From Phycisphaerales bacterium (GTDB lineage: Bacteria; Planctomycetota; Phycisphaerae; Phycisphaerales; UBA1924): a DNA stretch of 15,873 bases. The notes under the pieces are model-generated. The model was not told where the DNA came from. It ran no database searches and was given only the letters and a program-made list of their open reading frames with translations. The stretch is taken from assembly GCA_025453375.1 (NCBI GenBank), contig JALOQT010000003.1, positions 1 to 15,873 on the forward strand. The letters are read 5' to 3'. Both the position numbers and the translations under genes were made by a program. Below, one piece after another: positions 1-6,035 of this stretch (the stretch's first letter is position 1; each line of letters opens with the position of its first letter).

Positions 1-138
1 CTTGTCCTTGAAGTGGACGTAGAACGCGCCGGGGGTGTAGCCGCAGGCGGTGGCGAGCTGGCGCATCGACACGTGCGCAAAGCCATGCTGGACGAAGAGC
101 GTCCGGGCGGCGTCGAGCATTTTCGTTGAGCCGTGCAT
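1..138 (-). CDS. TetR/AcrR-family transcriptional regulator (N-terminal part, runs off left edge)
   Basis: The minus strand encodes 46 residues from an ATG at 138-136 with no stop before the window edge. Residues 7-46 fit the TetR DNA-binding domain: an amphipathic first helix with 'ARTLFVQHGF', then a helix-turn-helix reading 'MRQLATACGYTPGAFYVHF' with the family's Gly-x-x-x-Gly-x-(F/Y)-Y-x-H-F signature. In this family the missing C-terminal part binds a ligand and dimerises. The gene lies about 100 bp downstream of the DevC-like permease on the same strand, so it may regulate that exporter, as TetR repressors next to efflux genes often do; this is inference. No Shine-Dalgarno sequence precedes the start. 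Confidence 0.85.
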   Translation of the reverse strand, partial: MHGSTKMLDAARTLFVQHGFAHVSMRQLATACGYTPGAFYVHFKDK

Positions 139-156
139 GGGTGGGGGGAGAGTGGC

Positions 157-238
157 GAGTGATGAGTGATGAGTGATGAGTGATGAGGAAGGCCGGTGAC
201 GTGTCATCTTCTCGTCACTGGCCACTCGTCACTCGTCA
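157..238. repeat. Paired 7-bp tandem arrays in inverted orientation
   Basis: Four perfect copies of GAGTGAT occupy 157-184. A second array of 7-bp units occupies 211-238 (CTCGTCA, CTGGCCA, CTCGTCA, CTCGTCA) and ends directly against the permease stop codon. The second unit is nearly the reverse complement of the first, with one difference per seven bases, so the arms can pair around a loop of about 26 nt. On the plus strand the differing position would be a G-U wobble in RNA; on the minus strand, which carries the genes, it is a mismatch. The array fills the gap between the permease and TetR genes. It could be a transcript hairpin or simply heptamer repeat DNA. Confidence 0.7.
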
Positions 239-239
239 C

Positions 240-1469
240 TTACTTAAAGACGATCGCGGGTTCGACACGGATGACTTTGATCAGGGCGAGGCTGGAGGCG
301 AGGATGCAGATGATGGTGATGGCCCCGCCGGTGACCAGCAGCGTCTGCGGCAGGAGTCGGAAGGCCAGTTCGCTGTTCTTGATGATGACCGCGAAGCCAC
401 TGGCCTCGCCGACGCCCAGGCCATAGCCGATGAGGCCGACGATCAGGGCCTGCAGGCAGATCATGCCGAAGAGGCGGATGGTGCTGGTGCCCATGGCCTT
501 CAGCGCACCGAACTGCTTGATGTTGTCAGCGGTGAACTGATAGAACGTCTGGCCGGCGATGGCGGTGCCGACAAGGAAGCCCAGGACGACGGCGATGCCG
601 AAGTTGATGGGGATGCCGGTGAACTTCATGAAGTAGCGAACGGTCTTCCACGAAAAGTCCCACGCGGGCATGGCCAGCAGGCCGGTTTCGGCTTCGATGC
701 GGTCGGCAATCTCGCGGATGCGGGCATCGCGCTGGGCGGCGGTGGGCAGGGTGTTGGCCGTAGCGGTGTCGTCGGCGATCTTGACACAGATGAAACTCAT
801 CAGCCGGCGCTCGCGCGGGGCGAAGCGGGTGGCGCGGCTATAGGTCGTGTAGATCACCGGCTGGCTCTGGAACGTCCGCTGCACACGGCAGATGCCCACG
901 ACGATGGCGCGCTTGTCGTTGAGTTCCAGCACATCGCCGATTTGCAGGGGCGTGGTTTTGGGCTGGCCCTTTTCGTCGAAGGTTGGTTGGCCTTCGCTGT
1001 CGAGGACTGGGCGAGCGAGACGGCCGCGGGCGCCGACTTCATCGACGATGACGCCGTCGGCCTTGCGGAGGTCTTCGAGCGTGCCTTCGACCATGACGGG
1101 CGGGCCGGCGGCGAGGGAGGCGTCATCGATGCCGATGACGTTGCAGTTCTGGAATGTGCCATCGGCCAGTCGTGCGCGGAGGATGCCCTTGTAGAGGGGG
1201 ACGGCCCACTGCACGCCTTCGACGCCGCGCACGCGGTAGAGCTTGGTGTCCTGCATGGGCTTGGTGTCGTCGATGAACTGCACCTTCGGATCCATGACCC
1301 AGATGTCCGGATAGCCGGTGTCGGTGATGAAGCCGAAGGTGCGGGTCATCAGGCCGACGAAGATGGAAGACTGCTGGGTGATGAGCATCGCGGCAAAAGC
1401 GATGCCCAGAACGATGCCAAAGTATTTGGCCCGATCACCGACGAGCATTTTGATGGCGACGAAGTTCAT
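240..1469 (-). CDS. DevC-like ABC transporter permease (FtsX/MacB-type fold)
   Basis: This 409-residue inner-membrane protein matches DevC-family permeases, the membrane subunits of DevBCA-type ABC exporters. These work with an ATPase (DevA) and a membrane-fusion protein (DevB) to move lipids or other substrates across the envelope. The N-terminus (MLVGDRAKYFGIVLGI) and the segment 'TRTFGFITDTGYPDIWVMDP' are characteristic. One membrane helix spans about residues 17-40. A large periplasmic domain follows, then three C-terminal helices at about 288-312, 331-354 and 376-397, the usual FtsX-type layout. Length and start agree with the family. The TAA stop abuts a heptamer repeat. No partner ATPase or fusion protein is in the window; they may lie left of the TetR gene. 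The substrate is unknown. Confidence 0.88.
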   Translation of the reverse strand: MNFVAIKMLVGDRAKYFGIVLGIAFAAMLITQQSSIFVGLMTRTFGFITDTGYPDIWVMDPKVQFIDDTKPMQDTKLYRVRGVEGVQWAVPLYKGILRARLADGTFQNCNVIGIDDASLAAGPPVMVEGTLEDLRKADGVIVDEVGARGRLARPVLDSEGQPTFDEKGQPKTTPLQIGDVLELNDKRAIVVGICRVQRTFQSQPVIYTTYSRATRFAPRERRLMSFICVKIADDTATANTLPTAAQRDARIREIADRIEAETGLLAMPAWDFSWKTVRYFMKFTGIPINFGIAVVLGFLVGTAIAGQTFYQFTADNIKQFGALKAMGTSTIRLFGMICLQALIVGLIGYGLGVGEASGFAVIIKNSELAFRLLPQTLLVTGGAITIICILASSLALIKVIRVEPAIVFK

Positions 1470-1495
1470 AGCGGAGTGTTGGGGGAGTTATTGCA

Positions 1496-1519
1496 CGGAG
1501 ACGCGGAGTCGCGGAGGGG
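1496..1519. repeat. Three 8-bp units CGGAGNNG
   Basis: CGGAGACG, CGGAGTCG and CGGAGGGG follow one another with exact 8-bp spacing just upstream of the permease gene. The array is short, but it resembles the other short-period arrays flanking this gene. Function is unknown. Confidence 0.5.
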
Positions 1520-1625
1520 AGAGGGGTGGAACTCAAAGGGCTCGAAGGGGGAGAAGAAGAAAAGTGATAGAGACAGACAGGGAGTGGGGGTTGGGGTTGT
1601 CCTTGTTGAGGGGCAGTCTGTGTTT

Positions 1626-1681
1626 CTGATGCCTGATGCCTGATGGCTAATGGCTGATGCCTTCTGTCTGATGCCTTCTCC
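1626..1681. repeat. Degenerate 7-bp tandem array based on CTGATGC
   Basis: Eight consecutive 7-bp units keep perfect register: CTGATGC, CTGATGC, CTGATGG, CTAATGG, CTGATGC, CTTCTGT, CTGATGC, CTTCTCC. The array ends 8 bp before the stop codon of the 835-residue membrane protein gene. Seven-base spacing without a coding frame resembles the heptanucleotide short tandem repeats known from cyanobacteria and other bacteria. Function is unknown. Confidence 0.75.
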
Positions 1682-1689
1682 CCCGACAT

Positions 1690-4197
1690 TCAATCTGGGC
1701 GGGGTGATTGGGGGAGGGGCCAGAGGGCGCGGCCGGTCCAGCGGGTGGGGTCTTGGCGGATGATGTCCAGCCAAGTCAGGGGCAAGCCGTCAACTTCGGG
1801 CATCCATTCGCGGGTGGGCTCGCCCAGCGTCCGGAGCCAGGCGACGAGGGCTTGCGGGGTGATGGCGGGGTCATAGCCATACGTTGACCAGTAGCGGCTC
1901 AGTTCGCTGAAGTTGACCAGCACGTGCGTCGCGGGGGCGAAGGGGGCTTGGGGGTTGTGCTGAGTCAGGGCCTCGCGCTGCTTGATGGCGGCTTGCAGCA
2001 GCGTGGTCCAGCGGGCGGGCTGGGTGGAGGCTTGGTCGATCGCCAGGCCCAGGGGTGAGCGGTCCCACACGGTGTGATAGATGACCGCGCGGGTGGCCAA
2101 AGGCGAGGCGGAGAAGTAGAGCGGGGTGGCGTCGCCCAGCAGCAAAACTCGCTGTGGCGGCGAGGCGCTGGACGCGGCGCTGGGTGGGGTGCTGGGTGGG
2201 GTGCTGGGTGGGGCGTTGAAGGTGAGGTTGATGAGGACTTCGGGCGTCGCGGCGTCGAGACGCTGGTTGAACTGCTCGGGGGTGAACTCGGCGCGGCGGT
2301 CGCGGACGAGTTGGCCGGTGATGAGGCTGACGCCGCCGAGGAGCGTGGCGTTGGGCCGGCCCATGGGCTGGGTGAGCCAGGTCTGGGCGAGGGCGGCGGT
2401 CTGGATGATGGGGATAGCGCCGAGGGCGATGATGGCCAGTCGGGCAGGTTGGAACCCCCCCCCCCCCACTGCCCCACGCGCATGGAGCATGAGGCCCAGC
2501 AGCACGCCCAGGGCGGCGCCGAGGAACGGCAGCATGGGCATGAGGAAGCGGGCTTGTGCGTGGGTGAAGAGTGCCCAGGCGATGCACCCGGCGACGAGCG
2601 CGCCGAGCAGGGCCAGGCCGAGGGTGCGGGCACGCGGGCGCATGAGCAGGGCGATGATGGCCAGGAGGCTGGCGGGCCAGAGGATGCCCCATTGCGGGTG
2701 CATGAAGCCGCGGGGCGCGCGATCGATGGTGGCCATGCCGCCGGCCAGGGGGGTGCCCATGTCAAAGAGCAGTTCGAGTTGGCGGAGGAAGGAGCCTTCG
2801 GGGCCGTGGCGTGCGGCGAAGTTGGCCAATTGCGCTTGCGACCATCCCCGGGCCTCTGCGCCGGCGGTGCCAAAGAGGCGGAAGCCGGCGGGGAAGATGG
2901 GGTTGGCGATGGCCAGGTAGTTTCGGATCAGGGGCGGGGCGAAGGCGATGATGCCGCCGAGGAGGCCGAGGGCGAGCATCGCTGGCCAGGCGCGGGGCGG
3001 GGTGGTCCAGAGCAGGAGCAGGCCGATGCCCGGCCCGGCGATGAGCAGGGCGGTGGGCTTGCACCCGGCGGCGACGCCCAGCAGCAGCGCGACGAGCAGC
3101 GCCCGGCGCTGCGGCGAGAGTGACGGGTCAATCGCGAGCATCGCCGCGCCAGCGATCATGGCGACCATCGCCATTTCGTTGTAGGCCAATGAGCCGGTGA
3201 CGACGCTCCAGGGGGTGGTGATGATGGCGGCGCCGGCAAGGCCACCGGCAAGGGAGGGCGCTCGCGAGGGCGCTTGGGAGGGCGGGGCGTCGTCGCTGTC
3301 GGTGCGGAGGATGCGGCGGAGCGCCAGGCTGGTGAACCGGCCGACGAGCAGGGCGGCGAGGATCGTCAGACCGGTGTGGAGGTAGTGCGTGGCGATGACG
3401 CCGGTGCCCTCGCCGCGGATGAGGTCGGCGCCAAGGCCGGTGTGCTTGAGGGCGGCGATGTGCAGGAAGGCGGCTTCGACGTAACTGGGCAGGAAGGAGT
3501 AGACGTTGTGCGGGAGGGGCTGGAGGCGCTGGCCATCGGCCCACTCCTGCACGAGCGGGAGGTGATAGGACATCGCGTCAAACCCACCGGCCTCGCTGCG
3601 CCAAAGCCAGCCGGGCGGGCTGGCAGCGGCGCAGAGCAGCACGGCCATGGCGCCGATGGCCAGCATCGACGTGCCCGGGGCCTGGATGATGCGGCCCTTG
3701 CGCTGGACGAAGCGGAAGCCGTGCGAGAGCAGGAAGCCCAGGCCCACGAGCGTCAGCGCGATGGCGACATAATGACCTGTCCGGCCGGAGAGCAGGCCGG
3801 CCCAGCCCAGCAGGTGATTGAGCCAGAGCATCGCGGCGGGGCCGAGGGCCAGGGCGAGCCAGCGGAGGTCGGCGTGGTCGATCGGCGTATTGCGGCGTGG
3901 CCACGAGAGGGCCAGGCGGGCCAGGGGCAGGCCCAGGCCGATGGCGCTGGCGAGCCAGAGCAGCGCGATGAGGCCAGCGGAAAGCAGGTTGCCGGCGAGG
4001 CTGACGACGCCGAAGATCGGATCCTCACCTGGGCCCAGGCCGGTGGCCGAGAGGGCCAGGGCGAGCATCAGCGGCAGGGCGATGAGGCCGGTGAGCCAGG
4101 CGTGGCGGAGGAGGCGTTCGGAGCGAGGTGGGAGGGCATCAGCGTCCGACGGGGAACCTTGGGCGGCTGGCGGTCCTGGGTTCGGGGTGTCGGCCAT
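1690..4197 (-). CDS. Multi-pass membrane protein, probable GT-C-type glycosyltransferase
   Basis: This 835-residue protein has many hydrophobic helices from about residue 30 to 610, then a mostly soluble C-terminal part. The loop motif 'GGFDAMSYHLP' (204-214), a later 'GCKPTALL' (378-385) and 'RNYLAIANPIFP' (425-436) resemble bacterial PMT/ArnT-like GT-C enzymes. Those transfer a sugar from a polyprenyl-phosphate donor on the outer face of the membrane. Asp207 is a candidate catalytic acid. Donor and acceptor cannot be read from the sequence. I chose the ATG at 4197 rather than an upstream ATG at 4230, because the longer form would overlap the divergent Fur-like gene, and a TACTCT box lies 6 nt before 4197. 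The coding region contains a 13-base G run and a 12-bp triple repeat encoding a Pro/Ser/Thr linker. Confidence 0.75.
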   Translation of the reverse strand: MADTPNPGPPAAQGSPSDADALPPRSERLLRHAWLTGLIALPLMLALALSATGLGPGEDPIFGVVSLAGNLLSAGLIALLWLASAIGLGLPLARLALSWPRRNTPIDHADLRWLALALGPAAMLWLNHLLGWAGLLSGRTGHYVAIALTLVGLGFLLSHGFRFVQRKGRIIQAPGTSMLAIGAMAVLLCAAASPPGWLWRSEAGGFDAMSYHLPLVQEWADGQRLQPLPHNVYSFLPSYVEAAFLHIAALKHTGLGADLIRGEGTGVIATHYLHTGLTILAALLVGRFTSLALRRILRTDSDDAPPSQAPSRAPSLAGGLAGAAIITTPWSVVTGSLAYNEMAMVAMIAGAAMLAIDPSLSPQRRALLVALLLGVAAGCKPTALLIAGPGIGLLLLWTTPPRAWPAMLALGLLGGIIAFAPPLIRNYLAIANPIFPAGFRLFGTAGAEARGWSQAQLANFAARHGPEGSFLRQLELLFDMGTPLAGGMATIDRAPRGFMHPQWGILWPASLLAIIALLMRPRARTLGLALLGALVAGCIAWALFTHAQARFLMPMLPFLGAALGVLLGLMLHARGAVGGGGFQPARLAIIALGAIPIIQTAALAQTWLTQPMGRPNATLLGGVSLITGQLVRDRRAEFTPEQFNQRLDAATPEVLINLTFNAPPSTPPSTPPSAASSASPPQRVLLLGDATPLYFSASPLATRAVIYHTVWDRSPLGLAIDQASTQPARWTTLLQAAIKQREALTQHNPQAPFAPATHVLVNFSELSRYWSTYGYDPAITPQALVAWLRTLGEPTREWMPEVDGLPLTWLDIIRQDPTRWTGRALWPLPQSPRPD
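2179..2214. repeat. Three 12-bp tandem copies inside the membrane protein gene
   Basis: GCTGGGTGGGGT occurs three times in tandem, with only the last base of the third copy changed. Read on the minus strand it encodes a Pro-Pro-Ser-Thr/Ala-type linker near the C-terminal soluble part. Because the unit is 12 bp, gain or loss of a copy would change linker length without breaking the frame. Confidence 0.85.
2455..2467. repeat. 13-base C homopolymer inside the membrane protein gene
   Basis: Thirteen consecutive C bases (G on the coding strand) encode the last base-run of 'AVGGGG', just after a hydrophobic helix. The frame is open on both sides, and the next segment (ARLAIIALGAIPII) is a good membrane helix, so the tract length given here is the in-frame one. 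Such tracts are prone to strand slippage and to sequencing or assembly error. Confidence 0.95.
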
Positions 4198-4198
4198 G

Positions 4199-4213
4199 GC
4201 GATAGAGTATCGC
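4199..4213. promoter_or_regulatory. Perfect palindrome GCGATA-gag-TATCGC, candidate operator
   Basis: The 20-bp gap between the divergent membrane protein gene and the Fur-like gene contains perfect 6-bp inverted arms around a 3-bp centre. Dimeric winged-helix regulators such as Fur bind two-fold symmetric sites and often control their own gene. One dimer here could cover both start regions. It also overlaps the -10-like boxes TACTCT (minus) and TAGAGT (plus). The arms are seen directly; binding by the adjacent regulator is inferred. Confidence 0.45.
4204..4209 (-). promoter_or_regulatory. -10-like box TACTCT before the membrane protein gene
   Basis: TACTCT on the minus strand lies 6 nt before the ATG at 4197, with no Shine-Dalgarno sequence between. 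This fits the TANNNT box of leaderless promoters, in which transcription starts at or next to the start codon. No clear -35 element is visible. Confidence 0.35.
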
Positions 4214-4217
4214 GGAC

Positions 4218-4664
4218 ATGAGCATGCCAACGTCCATTACGATTACCGAGCCGGCGTGCGCGGTGTTCCGACGACACTTGCGGTCGGTGGGGCTGAAGTA
4301 CACGCCGGAGCGCGCGCGGGTGCTCGATGGTGTGCTGGGCACGAGCGGGCCGTTTCTGGTTGATGACCTGGTGCGGGCGCTGGCTGAGGGGGAGCCGGCG
4401 GTGAGCAAGGCCACGGCGTATCGCACGATCAAACTGCTGACCGAGAGCGGCTTGCTGCAGCGCCTGCTGCTGACGGGGGAACAGAGCCACTACCAGCTCG
4501 CGCTGCCGACGGGGCACAGCGCGGTGATCGTGCAGACCGACAGCGGCGCGGCGGAGGCGGTGGATCTGCCCGCGGGCGTGCGCGAAGCGGCGGAGAAACT
4601 CGCGGCCAGCCGCGGACTGCGGGTGGAACACGTGCAACTGATCGTGCACGCAGCGGTGAAGTGA
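4218..4664 (+). CDS. Fur-family transcriptional regulator with degenerate metal sites
   Basis: This 148-residue protein has the Fur-family winged helix. 'GLKYTPERARVLDGVL' (25-40) is the first helix region and 'VSKATAYRTIKLLTESGLL' (62-80) is the recognition segment. The C-terminal dimerisation domain keeps the beta-strand 'SHYQLAL' and the helix near 121-135. Classical Fur has a His-His-His-Asp-His cluster followed by Cys-x-x-Cys; here residues 98-110 read TGHSAVIVQTDSG, with one His and no Cys anywhere nearby. The Glu of 'FEL' is replaced by Gln93. Iron or zinc sensing as in classical Fur is therefore doubtful. It is divergent from the GT-C-like gene across a palindromic 20-bp gap, suggesting autoregulation and control of that gene. 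An alternative ATG lies two codons downstream. Confidence 0.85.
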   Translation: MSMPTSITITEPACAVFRRHLRSVGLKYTPERARVLDGVLGTSGPFLVDDLVRALAEGEPAVSKATAYRTIKLLTESGLLQRLLLTGEQSHYQLALPTGHSAVIVQTDSGAAEAVDLPAGVREAAEKLAASRGLRVEHVQLIVHAAVK

Positions 4665-4716
4665 ATCCTTTCGCCTTTTGCCCGGAGGCGCGGAGAGATC
4701 GCGTGGGGTGTGTATT

Positions 4717-4743
4717 GGGTACCCCGGACCTCCGGGCCGGGCG
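4717..4743 (+). repeat. 27-bp interspersed palindromic repeat, copy 1
   Basis: The unit starts GGGTACCCCGGACC and ends TCCGGGCCGGGCG; its core CCCGGA-cc-TCCGGG is a hairpin. An identical copy in opposite orientation starts 115 bp further on, and a third identical copy lies at 9588. Extragenic, palindromic and repeated, it resembles REP-type elements. It sits between the convergent fur-like and pdxA genes, a typical REP position. Confidence 0.85.
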
Positions 4744-4846
4744 TCTTGCACACCCGAGGAACGTGCGAGCGAATCGCAAGCCCGCCTTCGCGGTTGTGTG
4801 AAACGTGCTGAGACACGGGTTGCAGTGGCGTTCGAGGAGTCGGGCA

Positions 4847-5779
4847 TCAGCGGCGGTCCGCCCGGCCCGGAGGTCCGGGGTACCCGCACATCTTCGCGGC
4901 CAGCAGGATCGCTTCGATCATGCTGGTGGGGTCGGCCTGGTTTCGGCTGGCGATGTCGAAGGCGGTGCCGTGCGCGGGGCTGGTGCGGGTGATGCGTCGG
5001 CCTTGCCAGCGCAGGCCGGCGGTGGTGTTGACGGTGCGGCGGCGGTCGATGAGTTTGACGGGGATGAGGCCCTGGTCGTGATACATCGCCACGACCAGGT
5101 CATAGTCGCCATCGGCGGCGTGGTTGAAGACCGCATCACCCGGGACCGGGCCGATGACGGTCAGGCCTTCGCGACGGCAGGTGTCGATCGCCGGGTGCAG
5201 GAGGCGGAGTTCTTCATCGCCAAACATGCCGCCTTCGCCGGCGTGCGGGTTGATGCCTGCGACGGCGATGCGCTGCGTGGCGATGCCCAGCTCGACGCAC
5301 GCCTGATGGCCAAGTCGAATCCGCGAGGCGACGAGCGCCGGCGTGAGCACGCGGGTGACGTGGGCCAGGGGGATGTGGATCGTCGCCAGCACGACGCGCA
5401 AGGTCGGGCCGATGAAGAGCATGCCGCTGTCGGGCGAGGCGAAGGCCTCGGCCAGCAGCTCAGTGTGGCCGGGGTGGGCGGTGTGGCCGGCGCGGTGCCA
5501 GTGATCCTTGCTGATCGGCGCGGTGACGAGCGCATCGGCCTGGCCAGCCTTGACGGCGTCGATCGCGTCGAGCACGGCGCGGTGGCTGATGGCGCCGGCG
5601 TCGGCAGCGGTGAAGGTGTCGCTCAGCGGTGTGTACGTCGTGCGGCCGAAGAGGCGCAGCGTGCAGGCGGCGATGACGCGCGGGTCGGCCTGGGCCTTGG
5701 CGACGATCTCGGGCCCGATGCCGGCCGGGTCGCCCAGGCTGACGGCCAGGACGGGTTTGCGCGTGTCAGAACGAGTCAC
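4847..5779 (-). CDS. pdxA: 4-hydroxythreonine-4-phosphate dehydrogenase
   Basis: PdxA oxidises 4-phosphohydroxy-L-threonine with NAD(P)+; the product decarboxylates to 3-amino-2-oxopropyl phosphate, used by PdxJ to make pyridoxine phosphate (DXP-dependent vitamin B6 route). Family motifs appear in order: GDPAGIGPE, TAPISK, HPGHTE, TIHIPLAH, AGINPHAGEGG, GPVPGDAVF, MYHDQG and SPAHGTAFDIA. The metal-binding histidines are present in HTE, NPHAG and YHDQG. I chose the GTG at 5779 (310 residues) because it gives the family's usual short N-terminus and has a TACGAT box 6 nt upstream; an ATG at 5824 would give 325 residues but overlap the divergent small gene. The protein is compact, with a short segment before TAPISK. 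After the normal end 'IEAILLAAKM' an extra tail, GYPGPPGRA, is encoded entirely by a 27-bp repeat. Confidence 0.93.
   Translation of the reverse strand: MTRSDTRKPVLAVSLGDPAGIGPEIVAKAQADPRVIAACTLRLFGRTTYTPLSDTFTAADAGAISHRAVLDAIDAVKAGQADALVTAPISKDHWHRAGHTAHPGHTELLAEAFASPDSGMLFIGPTLRVVLATIHIPLAHVTRVLTPALVASRIRLGHQACVELGIATQRIAVAGINPHAGEGGMFGDEELRLLHPAIDTCRREGLTVIGPVPGDAVFNHAADGDYDLVVAMYHDQGLIPVKLIDRRRTVNTTAGLRWQGRRITRTSPAHGTAFDIASRNQADPTSMIEAILLAAKMCGYPGPPGRADRR
4859..4885 (-). repeat. 27-bp interspersed palindromic repeat, copy 2, inside the pdxA 3' end
   Basis: This is an exact reverse complement of the unit at 4717-4743. On the minus strand it is nine in-frame pdxA codons giving Gly-Tyr-Pro-Gly-Pro-Pro-Gly-Arg-Ala, followed by Asp-Arg-Arg and the stop. 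Copies 1 and 2 form an inverted pair spanning 4717-4885, bounded by GGGTACC and GGTACCC. Confidence 0.9.
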
Positions 5780-5785
5780 GGAGGG

Positions 5786-5791
5786 ATCGTA
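5786..5791 (-). promoter_or_regulatory. -10-like box TACGAT before pdxA
   Basis: TACGAT on the minus strand lies 6 nt before the GTG at 5779, with no Shine-Dalgarno sequence. It fits a leaderless TANNNT promoter and supports the shorter pdxA start. It overlaps by two bases the divergent box TACACT. Confidence 0.35.
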
Positions 5792-5795
5792 CACT
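5790..5795 (+). promoter_or_regulatory. -10-like box TACACT before the small membrane protein gene
   Basis: TACACT lies 6 nt before the GTG at 5802 and is followed by TTG. The same nine bases TACACTTTG occur before the gene at 14746. It fits a TANNNT leaderless promoter. Confidence 0.35.
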
Positions 5796-5801
5796 TTGCA
5801 C

Positions 5802-5969
5802 GTGCTGGACGCGTTCCCCTTCATCTTTACCGGCGTGTTTGTCCTGCTTGCGACGGGCGTGTTTTTCTATTGGCGCCGGGCCTATGGCGTGAGCCGCAAG
5901 GATGATCAGATTCGCGGACCTGAGTCTTCGGACCAGGTCGTCCGGCGCGACCCTTACAACCGGGAGTGA
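5802..5969 (+). CDS. Small single-pass membrane protein, 55 residues
   Basis: From a GTG at 5802 the frame encodes 55 residues beginning VLDAFPFIFTGVFVLLATGV. Residues about 5-24 form one membrane helix, followed by WRR and a charged tail ending RRDPYNRE, which the positive-inside rule places in the cytoplasm. I do not recognise a family. Support for coding comes from the clean helix-plus-charged-tail layout, a stop at a sensible position and a TACACT box 6 nt before the start. A TTG at 5796 is an alternative start. The same frame stays open far upstream, antisense to pdxA, but that part looks like a shadow. Divergent from pdxA with a gap of only 22 bp. Confidence 0.55.
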   Translation: MLDAFPFIFTGVFVLLATGVFFYWRRAYGVSRKDDQIRGPESSDQVVRRDPYNRE

Positions 5970-6035
5970 TTGGCCAGCGTGCGGGCGTTATCGCACGCGT
6001 TGCGTGTCCAGCGGGAACGCGGGGCGGTTGCAGAC

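Larger units (their letters stand above)
1470..1689. other. Repeat-rich intergenic gap, no gene seen
   Basis: This 220-bp gap separates two minus-strand genes. It contains a short 8-bp-period array, a purine-rich stretch at about 1515-1600 and a heptamer array at the right. I see no convincing reading frame, no Shine-Dalgarno sequence for the permease and no T-tailed terminator hairpin. Any promoter for the permease would have to lie here, but none could be recognised. Confidence 0.6.

Noticed and set aside
157..238. CRISPR array suspected from repeated units
   Set aside because: The units are 7 bp, directly adjacent with no unique spacers, and no cas gene is present.
180..1643. 487-codon plus-strand frame opposite the DevC-like permease
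   Set aside because: Asp/Gly/Glu-rich translation without domains, and it mirrors the codon pattern of the permease.
4805..5905. 366-codon plus-strand frame opposite pdxA
   Set aside because: Shadow of pdxA, whose motifs are complete on the other strand.
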